Assembly (NCBI GenBank): GCA_946408825.1
Contig: CAMJTU010000023.1
Location: forward strand, 1 to 62,048
DNA: 62,048 nucleotides
Reading direction: 5' to 3'
Origin: an uncultured Planctomycetaceae bacterium
GTDB lineage: Bacteria > Planctomycetota > Planctomycetia > Pirellulales > Thermoguttaceae
Position numbers and translations under genes: made by a program. Below, piece by piece: positions 36,208-44,457 of this stretch. Below the pieces are notes generated by a model that ran no database searches, was not told where the DNA came from, and saw only the letters and a program-made list of their open reading frames with translations. Numbering within the stretch: the stretch's first letter is position 1; the number at the start of each line of letters is the position of its first letter.

Positions 36208-36843
36208 ATGAACAATCACAAGTCGCAATTCGTCCGTCTATTCCTTTTCCTCGCGATCGTAGCCGTCGGCTTCAGCGCCGATCTGGCGACAAAACATTGG
36301 ATTTTCGGCAAGCTCGGACTCCCCGGCCGCCAAGACGTCTGGTGGATCGTCGACGACGTTTTCGGATTCCAAACGTCGCTCAATCAGGGGGCGCTCTTCG
36401 GAATAGGGCAGGGACAGATTCCGCTCTTTGTCGGACTTTCCTTCGTCGCGCTCTTCGGCGTCTGCTGGTGGGTGTGGTCCGACGTCTCTAACAGCCGTTA
36501 CCTCGCCGTCACGCTCGGGCTCATCGCCGCCGGAATACTCGGAAACCTCTGGGATCGTTGCGGACTTCACGGGCTGAAGTGGACGCCTTTCGATATCGAA
36601 GTGTGGAATCAGTCTCCCGAATCGCTCGGTCAGCCCGTCTACGCAGTTCGCGACTGGATTCTCGTCATGCTCGGCGACTACCCGTGGCCGAACTTCAATA
36701 TCGCGGACTCGTGCCTTGTCTGCGGCGCGATTCTTATCGGGCTTTACGCCCTCTTTGCGCCAAACCCTGCCAAAGTTCTCGTCGAAAAGGCGGAAGCGGA
36801 GGCTTCAAAAACGTCCGACGAAGAGGAAAACAATCCAAGCTGA
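36208..36843 (+). CDS. lspA: Lipoprotein signal peptidase (signal peptidase II)
   Basis: A 211-residue membrane protease with four hydrophobic helices. The two catalytic aspartates are in GILGNLWDR and FNIADS, the conserved N...D pairs of the family. NQGALFG corresponds to the usual NxGAAFG segment. It is longer than the typical ~160 residues because of an insertion of about 40 residues between the two Asp motifs (GLHGLKWTPFDIEVWNQS...) and a charged C-terminal tail. It removes signal peptides from prolipoproteins. Confidence 0.93.
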   Translation: MNNHKSQFVRLFLFLAIVAVGFSADLATKHWIFGKLGLPGRQDVWWIVDDVFGFQTSLNQGALFGIGQGQIPLFVGLSFVALFGVCWWVWSDVSNSRYLAVTLGLIAAGILGNLWDRCGLHGLKWTPFDIEVWNQSPESLGQPVYAVRDWILVMLGDYPWPNFNIADSCLVCGAILIGLYALFAPNPAKVLVEKAEAEASKTSDEEENNPS

Positions 36844-36872
36844 CGCGCCCCTTCGTCAACATAAACGTCGTA

Positions 36873-36908
36873 AGCCGCTCTAGAATCTCTGGAGCGGCTC
36901 CTTTTATT
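36873..36908 (+). terminator. Intrinsic terminator of lspA
   Basis: AGCCGCTC (36873-36880) pairs with GAGCGGCT (36892-36899), followed by CCTTTTATTTC. Confidence 0.7.
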
Positions 36909-36940
36909 TCGTCGTCGCGGCGCCAATCGCGAGGATAGAC

Positions 36941-36978
36941 AAAAAAGCGCCCGGCGTCAAATTTCCGGGCGCTTTTTC
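36941..36978. terminator. Bidirectional terminator between lspA and the LUD gene
   Basis: AAAAAAGCGCCCGG pairs with CCGGGCGCTTTTTC. The symmetric A and T runs make it work from both sides. Confidence 0.85.
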
Positions 36979-37028
36979 ATTTCTCGCATACGTCTGTCCG
37001 AAAAACAAGAATCGTAACGTCTTGTAAA

Positions 37029-37601
37029 TCAAAACCCAAGTTCCTGATCGACAAGAACGACCTCATACTTCGCCATAAGGGGCGCGGCTTCGAAGACGGT
37101 CGTGACGCGGCAGATTTTGGCGACGTCGAAGTTGGGCGCGCTAGGCGCGAGGCGCCGCGCGTTGAGGGGCGCGGCGACGTTTCGCGCGCGGTCAAGCGCG
37201 TCCGCGAACGTCGGGACGATCTTATTGCGCCCGACGACAAAATAGACTCTTTCATGCCCAAAGCACGTTTCCGCGACGCGGTTTCCGTTCCCGTCGATAT
37301 TGACGATCTCGCCCGTCTCCGCCAGCGCGTTGGCGGACGCCAAGTAGACGCTCGCGTCGCGCGCGCTTTTGAGGACGGCGCGCGCGTTCGAGCCCTCGGG
37401 AACGCGCCAATGCCATCGAACGTCGTTCTTGACGGCAAGCCGCTCGTAGAGTCCAAGTTCGTCAAGCGTCTTAGAGCCGCCGAACGCGACCGTCGTTTCC
37501 GTAATCGCGCCGACAAGGTATTCGACCGCCTCGTCGCCCGTCGCGAAAACGCTTACGGCGTACCCCTTCTTTTCGAGATTTGACTTGAGCGTTTCAAACA
37601 T
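37029..37601 (-). CDS. LUD-domain (LutC/YkgG-like, DUF162) protein
   Basis: A 190-residue protein with the LUD pattern TTVAFGGSKTLDELGLYERL, YLASANALAETGEIVNIDGNGNRVAETCFGHERVYFVVGRNKIVPTFADAL split over the usual positions. LUD proteins take part in L-lactate oxidation (LutC) or related iron-sulfur enzyme systems. No lutA/lutB lies nearby, so the substrate is open. I start at ATG 37601, with GGAG ten bases upstream; a TTG seven codons earlier would put this site inside the gene. It follows the NERD gene by 31 bp. Confidence 0.82.
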   Translation of the reverse strand: MFETLKSNLEKKGYAVSVFATGDEAVEYLVGAITETTVAFGGSKTLDELGLYERLAVKNDVRWHWRVPEGSNARAVLKSARDASVYLASANALAETGEIVNIDGNGNRVAETCFGHERVYFVVGRNKIVPTFADALDRARNVAAPLNARRLAPSAPNFDVAKICRVTTVFEAAPLMAKYEVVLVDQELGF

Positions 37602-37632
37602 TGGCGTTTTTCTCCAAAACAATTGTCGGTCG

Positions 37633-38259
37633 TCAGTTCCGATATTTTTCTCTGAGATTTCGAACGTGTTCTTTTTTAACGTCGTTAGAGACGCGTGTCA
37701 ACGGCTCGAGCTTGAGATAGACGTTTTCGCATTGCGTCGGCGTGAGAACGTCGGGCGCCGTCTTCCAGAGGGCTTTGAGGTCGCGGTAGAGTCGATCGCG
37801 TTTGACGACGAGCGCGTTGGGACTTGAAATCGCGATCTTTTTAAGCTCGCAACGTTCGGAAAAGACGACGACGGAAAACGTCGGAACGTTCACGGTCAAA
37901 TAATCGACGAGCGCCCGACAATGCGTCGCGTTTTGTTTGAGCGGGTTGTAGAACCTATGCTTTTCTCGCGGCGTCGCCTGCGTCCAGTAGGAGTCGCTTT
38001 CATTCCCGAAGATCCAGCCGGAATAATTCTTGCTCTCAAGGACGAATATTCCCTTTCGCGTTACGTAAAGAACGTCGATTTCCGTCGTCGCCGAGCCCGT
38101 CGGAACGTAGACGTTGCGCAGAATCCGACCGGAATGTCCGTGACGATCGAGCTTCCTCAAAACCTTGACGGTCAGTCGCTCTCCGTTCCACCCGACAAAT
38201 TCCGGCGACGTCGGAAGGTTGAAAAGAACGCGGAAAAACTCTTTTAATACGACATGCAT
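37633..38259 (-). CDS. NERD (nuclease-related domain) protein
   Basis: A 208-residue protein. NGERLTVKVLRKL, ATTEIDVLYVTRKGIFVLESKNYSGWIFG and the later WTQ..... pattern fit the NERD fold, with the nuclease-like Asp...Glu-x-Lys core. NERD domains occur in DNA-processing and mobile proteins. No helicase or kinase partner domain is fused. It is probably cotranscribed with the LUD gene downstream, although a functional link is not evident. Confidence 0.8.
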   Translation of the reverse strand: MHVVLKEFFRVLFNLPTSPEFVGWNGERLTVKVLRKLDRHGHSGRILRNVYVPTGSATTEIDVLYVTRKGIFVLESKNYSGWIFGNESDSYWTQATPREKHRFYNPLKQNATHCRALVDYLTVNVPTFSVVVFSERCELKKIAISSPNALVVKRDRLYRDLKALWKTAPDVLTPTQCENVYLKLEPLTRVSNDVKKEHVRNLREKYRN

Positions 38260-38332
38260 AGGGCGTTACGCGCTTTCTCTGAAACGATCTCTTACATTAT
38301 CGCGCCGTCAAAAACAGGATCGCAAAACCGAA

Positions 38333-39517
38333 TCACTCGGCGTCGGAAACGTCCGGGAACGCCTTTTCGAGGAGTTCCTTCAAATGTTCGCCACGCGCTT
38401 TCGTGTCGATAACCTTCCCGTCCTTATCGACGAGGATCATTATCGGAATCGCGTCGATCCCGTAATATTCAGTGGGAATCGCGTAATCTTTGCCGTCCTT
38501 TTCATTAGCCTGCTCCGAAAGCTCGCGGGAGCCGGTTCGCCATGGGAGCTTGCATTTCTTTTCAAATTTCTCGAGGTCGTCGAAATCGTCGTCGAGACTG
38601 TAGCCGACCACGTCGAAGCCCGCGTCATGGTACTTTTCGTAAAGAGCGAGGACGTTCGGAATCTCGTCGACGCACGGTCCGCACCACGTCGCCCAGAAGT
38701 CGACGAGAACGACCTTGCCGCGATAGGATTTCCAGTCGATTTCCGAGCCGTCGTCGTAGACGCCTTCGAAGATCATTTCGTTTCCGACGAGATTGAAGAA
38801 ACGCATCCGAGGTTCAAGCTCTTTGGCAAACTTTTTCCGAACGTCGTCGTCCGACGCTTGGAACGCTTGGATCGTCCTTTCCAAAAACGCCTTCCCTTCG
38901 TTCTCGTCGTGGTAATAAACTTCTAAGGCAAACTCGCCCGCTCGCCGCGCGATAAAGTCGTCTTCCGCAACGGCTGTTTCCAGTTCCTTTATAGCGCCCT
39001 TGAACTCTTCAAGCCCCTTTTCGCCGGATTGTTCGAGCGTCATGGAGCAGATAAGATAGCGGAGCCAACTGACGCGAAATGGAACGACGACGTCCTTGCT
39101 CCGCTCGGTCTTGAGAATCTCCTTGATTTCGTCAATGTTTCCATTGCGAAAGACCCTCGTCGTGTAAGAGCGGAAACACCTCGTCGAGAGGTCGGGATCG
39201 ACGTCGGCGGCGGAAGCGATGATTCTCTCAAGCTTAAAGCATGCTTCCCTATACCCCTTCGGCGGGGTCGCCGCTATAGCGCCGGCCCTATACTGCACGG
39301 CGCAATACTCCGATTTTGCCTCCTCAAGCGCCTTGTAACGTTCGACGTAAAACGCGCTGCTCTCGCCTTCCGGAATATCAAGAAGAGATCGGTCAAAGGG
39401 AATCTTTTCCAGATCGACGGGCTCTGCGTCTTGGGCGGACGCGACAGGAACGGCGGACGCCGCGACGAAGAAAACGACCGCGACAAGCAATCCAAACATA
39501 AATTTAGCGGCGCGCAT
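38333..39517 (-). CDS. Exported TlpA-type thiol-disulfide protein (paralogue 1)
   Basis: A 394-residue protein. The signal peptide is ~28 residues (ending ASAQD). A helical domain of ~220 residues precedes a TlpA/ResA-type thioredoxin fold with the intact site VDFWATWCGPCVDEIPNVL (~residue 275) and the cis-Pro region DAIPIMILVDKDGKV. It probably reduces or reshuffles disulfides in exported proteins or cytochrome apoproteins. It is a tandem paralogue of the next gene (39718-40911). Confidence 0.88.
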   Translation of the reverse strand: MRAAKFMFGLLVAVVFFVAASAVPVASAQDAEPVDLEKIPFDRSLLDIPEGESSAFYVERYKALEEAKSEYCAVQYRAGAIAATPPKGYREACFKLERIIASAADVDPDLSTRCFRSYTTRVFRNGNIDEIKEILKTERSKDVVVPFRVSWLRYLICSMTLEQSGEKGLEEFKGAIKELETAVAEDDFIARRAGEFALEVYYHDENEGKAFLERTIQAFQASDDDVRKKFAKELEPRMRFFNLVGNEMIFEGVYDDGSEIDWKSYRGKVVLVDFWATWCGPCVDEIPNVLALYEKYHDAGFDVVGYSLDDDFDDLEKFEKKCKLPWRTGSRELSEQANEKDGKDYAIPTEYYGIDAIPIMILVDKDGKVIDTKARGEHLKELLEKAFPDVSDAE

Positions 39518-39642
39518 AATCTATCGCTTCTTTCAGTTATAGGAAGGGCGCGAACGCCCAAAGGGTCGAGTTCGCGCAACGGCGACTCGACGTAAACGCT
39601 GGAGGTAATTGTACGCGATTTCCAAAGTCGGTTCAACTAGGA

Positions 39643-39683
39643 ACGAAAAAAGCGGCGCCTCAGTTTGATTTCTGAAGCGCCGC
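39643..39683 (-). terminator. Intrinsic terminator of TlpA paralogue 2
   Basis: On the minus strand a 12-base stem (39672-39683 with 39652-39663, one mismatch) is followed by TTTTTTCG. The two TlpA paralogues are thus transcribed separately. Confidence 0.85.
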
Positions 39684-39717
39684 GCGGAGCAAAATGTTCC
39701 TACAACCAAGCCGGCGA

Positions 39718-40911
39718 TCACTTGACGTCCGGGAACGCCTTTTCGAGGAGTTCTTGGAGATGAGCGCCGCGCGCTTCCGTATCGATAACCTTTCCGTCCT
39801 TGTCGACGAGGATCATCGTCGGAATCGCATGGATCCCGTAGTATTCGCACAGATTCGTATAATTCTTGCCGTCCTTTTCGTTCGCTTGCATCGAGAGTTT
39901 ACGAACGCCGGTCCGCCACGGGAGCTTGCGTTCCTTTTCGAACTTCTCGAGCGCTTCGAGATCGTTGTCGAGGCTATAGCCGACGACGTCGAAGCCCGCG
40001 TCGTGATACTTTTCATACAGTTTGAGGACGTTCGGGACCTCGGCGACGCACGGTCCGCACCACGTCGCCCAGAAATCGACGAGAACGACCTTGCCGCGAT
40101 AGGATTTCCAGTCGATTTCCGTACCGTCGTCGTAGACGCCTTCGAAGATCATTTCGTTTCCGACAAGGTTGAAGAAGCGCAGCTGCGGTTCAAGCTCTTT
40201 GGCAAGCGCTTTGCGCGCGTCGGAGTCGGACGCGTTGAACGCTTCAATCGTTCTCTCAAAAAACGCCTTGGCCTCGTCGTTGCTGTACTGGGAGATAATC
40301 GAAGCGAATTCTTCGGCGCGCGCCGCGACAAAGTCGTCTTCCGCGACGAGAGCGTCGAGATTCTTAATCGCCGCCTTCAGTTCGTCGACGCCCTTTTCGC
40401 CCGCTTTGTCGACCGAAACGCAGCTCACGAGATAGCGAAGCCATCCGAGACGCTCGGCGACGGATTTATCCTTGTCCTTGCCCTGTTCCGCCGCGAGGAG
40501 CGCGTTCAGTTCGTCGAGGTTCCCTTCGCGAGCGATTCCCATCGTATAATTGCGGAAGTACGGGCCTGAGACGGCGTAATCGAGATCGTCGGCAAGCGCG
40601 ATTTTCTTCACGAGCTTAGCGTACGCTTCCTGAACCTTCGGCTGGAGCGCTCTCACGGCCTCGGGAATCTCTTGATTCTCGCCGATATTGGCGTTGACAA
40701 ACTCCGCGAACGCCTTGCCGATCGCCTCGGCGCGTTCCGAGTAGAAAGAGCCGGATTCGCCTTCCGGAATATCCAGGAGGGCTTCGTCAAAAGTTACGTC
40801 TTTCTGAGCGGCGGGCTCGGCGTCTTGGGCGGACGCGACGGAAACGACGGACGGCGCGGCGGAAAGACCGACCGCTAAAACAAGCCCAAGGGTAAGTGTG
40901 ACAAGGCGCAT
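39718..40911 (-). CDS. Exported TlpA-type thiol-disulfide protein (paralogue 2)
   Basis: A 397-residue protein with signal peptide MRLVTLTLGLVLAVGLSAAP (ending SAQDAEP), a helical middle domain and an intact WCGPC thioredoxin site (~residue 281). Its C-terminal third is nearly identical in sequence to paralogue 1 (LVGNEMIFEGVYDDG.EIDWKS, VVLVDFWATWCGPCV). The helical domain has diverged. I start at 40911, where the signal peptide begins. It looks like a tandem duplicate with a diversified N-terminal domain. Confidence 0.88.
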   Translation of the reverse strand: MRLVTLTLGLVLAVGLSAAPSVVSVASAQDAEPAAQKDVTFDEALLDIPEGESGSFYSERAEAIGKAFAEFVNANIGENQEIPEAVRALQPKVQEAYAKLVKKIALADDLDYAVSGPYFRNYTMGIAREGNLDELNALLAAEQGKDKDKSVAERLGWLRYLVSCVSVDKAGEKGVDELKAAIKNLDALVAEDDFVAARAEEFASIISQYSNDEAKAFFERTIEAFNASDSDARKALAKELEPQLRFFNLVGNEMIFEGVYDDGTEIDWKSYRGKVVLVDFWATWCGPCVAEVPNVLKLYEKYHDAGFDVVGYSLDNDLEALEKFEKERKLPWRTGVRKLSMQANEKDGKNYTNLCEYYGIHAIPTMILVDKDGKVIDTEARGAHLQELLEKAFPDVK

Positions 40912-41042
40912 AATATCGTTGCTTTCTTTTGAAAGAGGATAAAACAAACATTCGTGGGAGACGGATGGCGGCGAAACGTTCGCAACGTCCGAACGCCAAA
41001 CAATATTTTACCCGATCTCCGACTTAAATACAATCGTCCGGC

Positions 41043-41087
41043 AAAAAAAACAGGCCGCCGATCGGCGAAAAGACGCCGACCGACGAC
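41043..41087 (-). terminator. Intrinsic terminator of the TPR-esterase transcript
   Basis: On the minus strand a 14-base stem (41074-41087 with 41054-41067, three G-U pairs) and loop TCTTTT are followed by CTGTTTTTTTT. Confidence 0.8.
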
Positions 41088-41115
41088 CATGGACTACAGG
41101 AGAATCGACGCTCCG

Positions 41116-42057
41116 TCACTTCCATTCGAGGAAATCAAAGATTTCGCGGATGCGATCGTCTCTTGAACCGAGCGTCCCCGGATTGTGAACGCCGCCGTTG
41201 GTCACGACGATGCGACTGCGAACGCCGCAGACCGCGATCTTTTCAAACATAAGCGCGCTCTGGCTCAGCGGCACGAGCGGATCGACAGTCCCCTGAAGAA
41301 GGATCGTCGGCGCGTAGTTTTCGTCGACGTAGGTAATCGGCGAATAGAATACCGCCTTTTCCATAAGGGCGGCGTGATTCGGATCGTCCGGTTTGGCGGC
41401 GTCGCGCTTGAAGCCGCACGCGTCGTAAATGCAGTCGATCGCCTGATTCGGATAGCGAGTGAAGACGTCTTTGAAATCGGAAGGGCCGAAGAAGTCGACG
41501 ACGACTTGAACCTGTCCGGAGACGTCGAGGTTGTCGCCGACGTTAAAGGGCGACTTTTCGTCTGAAATACCAAGGCTCAACGAGAGATTGCCGCCGCTCG
41601 AGCATCCGCAGACGGCGAAGCGGTCGGGGTCGTAGCCGTATTCCGACGCGTGTTTGCGCAGGAACCGGACGGCGGCGCGCACGTCTTCCATCGGCGCGGG
41701 GAACTGCGCCTCGTTAATCGGGCGGTGCGAGACGCTCGCGATGGCAAAGCCGCGCTCCCGGGCGCCAAGATCCGTCCAGACGCCGCCGTTGCCTGGCTCG
41801 CCGGAGTACCAGCATCCGCTGTCGAGATAGATGAGGAGCGGACGTCCTTTGACGATCTGACCGTCTTTGACGGGCATGAAGAGGTTCAGCGTGATTTTAC
41901 GGTCGCCGACCTGCTTGTAGACGATATCGGAAATCGCCTGATATTCGGGCTCGTCCGCGTTCACGCGCGACGGCGCGGCGATCGTGAAGGTCGTCGCGGC
42001 GAGGAGCGCAAGAGTCGCCTGGCAGAAGAAACGACGTGAAAATTTCGAAAGTTTCAT
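41116..42057 (-). CDS. Exported alpha/beta-hydrolase esterase (BD-FAE-like)
   Basis: A 313-residue protein with a signal peptide of ~35 residues (ending NADEP). The fold is that of acetylesterase/feruloyl-esterase-like hydrolases: LLIYLDSGCWYSGEPG (oxyanion region), nucleophile elbow CGCSSGGN, acid GTVDPLVP, and His in GGVHNPG. It probably de-esterifies plant or algal polymers. The TPR gene lies 37 bp upstream and they share a terminator. Confidence 0.85.
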   Translation of the reverse strand: MKLSKFSRRFFCQATLALLAATTFTIAAPSRVNADEPEYQAISDIVYKQVGDRKITLNLFMPVKDGQIVKGRPLLIYLDSGCWYSGEPGNGGVWTDLGARERGFAIASVSHRPINEAQFPAPMEDVRAAVRFLRKHASEYGYDPDRFAVCGCSSGGNLSLSLGISDEKSPFNVGDNLDVSGQVQVVVDFFGPSDFKDVFTRYPNQAIDCIYDACGFKRDAAKPDDPNHAALMEKAVFYSPITYVDENYAPTILLQGTVDPLVPLSQSALMFEKIAVCGVRSRIVVTNGGVHNPGTLGSRDDRIREIFDFLEWK

Positions 42058-42094
42058 GACAAATCCCTGTTAAAAGTAGGACGAAGACAAAAGG

Positions 42095-44002
42095 TCAGGC
42101 ATCCGGAGAATCGGCGTTCTCCTCGGGAGCCGCGTCCTTTTCTTCCGGCTTAGGTTCTTCGTCGGCGGGCTTCTCGGCGGATTCGTCCTCGTCGACTTCC
42201 GCGAGGACTTCCGAGGTCTCGCGCCACGGCTTGTTTTCCTTATAGGATTCAAGTTCCTTCTTGAGGTCTTCAAGGTTGTCGTCGTTATCCGCCGTAGCGA
42301 GATCGACGCCCTTCTGAGACCAGCTTCGTGCGCTTTCGAAATCGCCGTTCTCCGCGTAAGCGGCGGCGAGCGTGCTGAGAATATGCGGCAGCTTATAATA
42401 CGTGCCTTCGGCGGCTTTCTTGCCGTACTCAAGCGCAAGCGCCGCGTCTCGATACTGTTCGTCCGGGCACGTTCCGAGGAGCCACGAATAGTTGTTGAGA
42501 ACGCCGGTATCTTCGGGGTCGATTTCTAAAAGTTCGGCATAGAGGCGCTTCGCTTCGCCCCAATGTCCAAAGAGAAGCTCCATGTCGGCGAGAGAACGAA
42601 GAACGGACGCGTTTTTCGGATCCTTTTCGAGTTCTTTTTTGAGAATTTCCGACGCGCGTCGGTAGCGTCCCTGTTTAGAGATAACGTACGCGATTTGCGT
42701 CGTCGCTTCGAGTTTTTCCTCGGCCGTCTTCGACTTTCTCTTCAACAGTTCAAAGGCGCGAACCGCTTCGTCATACTTCTCCAACTGGACGAACGCCAAG
42801 CCCTTGAGACGAATCGCGGCAAGCATCGAGCCGTCGCGCCGCAACGCTTGATTCGCGTCGGCAATCGCCGCGTCGAAATCTTTCTTATCGGCGTAGACCA
42901 TCCCGCGAAGGAGGTAGATTCCCGGTCCGTCGAATTTCTCGGCGAGTTTCGTAAAGAGCGCGATCGACGCGTCGTAATCGCCGAGCATCGCGTAGAATTG
43001 CCCCTTGTCAATCTGGGCGGAAACGTCGTCGCCGTCGTTTTGCGACGCTTTCTCATAGACTTCGCGCGCTTCGTCTTTCCGGTGAAGTCGCACAAGAATG
43101 CGCGCTTTCTGCTTCGCTAGTTCGACGTCGAAAGGCGCGGAGAGATTCGGGAGCGCGAGCCCCTTGTCGACGGCGGCAAGCGCGTCTTCGTCGCGTCCGA
43201 CGCGCGCGAGATACTCCGCGTAGAGCGAATGGAAGCGCGGCTCCTCTTCAGGGCAGATTTCGAGCGCCTTTTCCATATCCGCGACCGACGCTTTCGCGTC
43301 GGATTGCAATTCGGCGCGGTACATATACGCCAGCGGCTTGATTTGGTCTTCGCCGGATTCGTCTTCGCCGTTAATCGCCGCCTCAAACGCGGCCTTCGCT
43401 TCGTCATTCTTGTCGGAGAGCATATAGAGACGACCGAGCCCGAGCTGCGCGGCGGCGATATCGGGATTTTCCTTGGTCGCGACGGTCAGATCGCCGATCG
43501 CGTTGTCGCGTAACGCTTCCCACCCGGGGGGCAACTGCGCGACGTTGACGGCGGGGTCGAGGAAGAGCTGCGCAATCGCCAAACCGCGGTCCAGCTGCGC
43601 GGAAATGCGGAGTTGTCGCGCAAATTCGAGATTATCTTCGTCGAGTCCGAGCTTTTCCGCCTTGTTGCAAAGCGAAACGACCTTTGTAAGATCGAGAAGC
43701 GTTTTGGCGGTCAGTTTGATTTCCGTCGCGAGGTTGAGGAGTTCCTCGGGCGAATTGCTCTGCGCGGCGGCACCTAAATCCTGCTCGACGGCCTGTTCCA
43801 ACGCGTCGCCGTCGGCGGAGTCTTCCGCCGGCTCCGATTCGTCAAACTCGATTTCGTCGTCGCCCGTCTTTTCCTGCTGTTCCGCCGCGTTCTGATCGGC
43901 GGCGGGCGCGTCTTCCTGCGCGGCGACGAAGCCGGCGCCGGTCCCCGTCAACAAAATCGTAGAGACGGCGACCGTCCATAAACTCTTCCATATACGGCTC
44001 AT
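42095..44002 (-). CDS. Exported tetratricopeptide-repeat protein
   Basis: A 635-residue protein with signal peptide MSRIWKSLWTVAVSTILLTG (ending VAAQE), an acidic linker, many TPR units from ~residue 60 to 560 (e.g. ALRRDGSMLAAIRLKGLAFVQLEKYDEAVRAF split between helices), and a Glu/Pro-rich tail. ATG 44002 is chosen because GGAG lies seven bases upstream. TPRs mediate protein contacts; the partner is unknown. It is transcribed with the esterase gene. Confidence 0.88.
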   Translation of the reverse strand: MSRIWKSLWTVAVSTILLTGTGAGFVAAQEDAPAADQNAAEQQEKTGDDEIEFDESEPAEDSADGDALEQAVEQDLGAAAQSNSPEELLNLATEIKLTAKTLLDLTKVVSLCNKAEKLGLDEDNLEFARQLRISAQLDRGLAIAQLFLDPAVNVAQLPPGWEALRDNAIGDLTVATKENPDIAAAQLGLGRLYMLSDKNDEAKAAFEAAINGEDESGEDQIKPLAYMYRAELQSDAKASVADMEKALEICPEEEPRFHSLYAEYLARVGRDEDALAAVDKGLALPNLSAPFDVELAKQKARILVRLHRKDEAREVYEKASQNDGDDVSAQIDKGQFYAMLGDYDASIALFTKLAEKFDGPGIYLLRGMVYADKKDFDAAIADANQALRRDGSMLAAIRLKGLAFVQLEKYDEAVRAFELLKRKSKTAEEKLEATTQIAYVISKQGRYRRASEILKKELEKDPKNASVLRSLADMELLFGHWGEAKRLYAELLEIDPEDTGVLNNYSWLLGTCPDEQYRDAALALEYGKKAAEGTYYKLPHILSTLAAAYAENGDFESARSWSQKGVDLATADNDDNLEDLKKELESYKENKPWRETSEVLAEVDEDESAEKPADEEPKPEEKDAAPEENADSPDA

Positions 44003-44164
44003 ATATTTCTCCATACCGCAAATCGCGTCAGACGTTAGACGGGGAATCGCTCCGGCGTCGTCCGTCTTAAAGGCGCTGTTGTTTCTCACAAAGTCAAGAC
44101 GATCAAAGTCGTCGAAGGGAAACGAACTCTACGGAACGTTTCCGCGTTTTTTATCTTCGTGACG

Positions 44165-44193
44165 ATTATAACGTTTTTTAATCGTTAAAACAA
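44165..44193 (-). promoter_or_regulatory. Promoter of the TPR-esterase transcript
   Basis: On the minus strand TTGTTT, 17 bases, TATAAT. Confidence 0.55.
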
Positions 44194-44276
44194 GATATTA
44201 ACCGCCTAATATCGCGTCCTCTTAAGGTTGCCGCAGGAACTCCTCGCTTGCGCGAAAAATCAAAAAAACCACGCGC

Positions 44277-44305
44277 TTGCAACGAGAGGGGAAGGCGCGT
44301 ATAAT
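44277..44305 (+). promoter_or_regulatory. Promoter of the ABC permease gene
   Basis: TTGCAA, 17 bases, TATAAT. The leader to the start at 44458 would be ~145 bases. Confidence 0.55.
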
Positions 44306-44457
44306 AAAATGAAGAAGTTCGGGCAAAAGCGGGGCGCAAAGGCCGTCTCGCTCTACGTCGTCGTCGATAGAAAGACGTCGCGTCTTCAGATTCCGCGCCG
44401 CTTGACGACGCGCGCGATCGTGTCGCGGCGTTTACGATATTATTTCGAGGTTGAAAA

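Larger units (their letters stand above)
44003..44457. other. 455-bp divergent intergenic region
   Basis: It holds two convincing promoters facing outward (listed separately) and no coding frame I can support. The short frames present lack ribosome sites. Confidence 0.6.
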
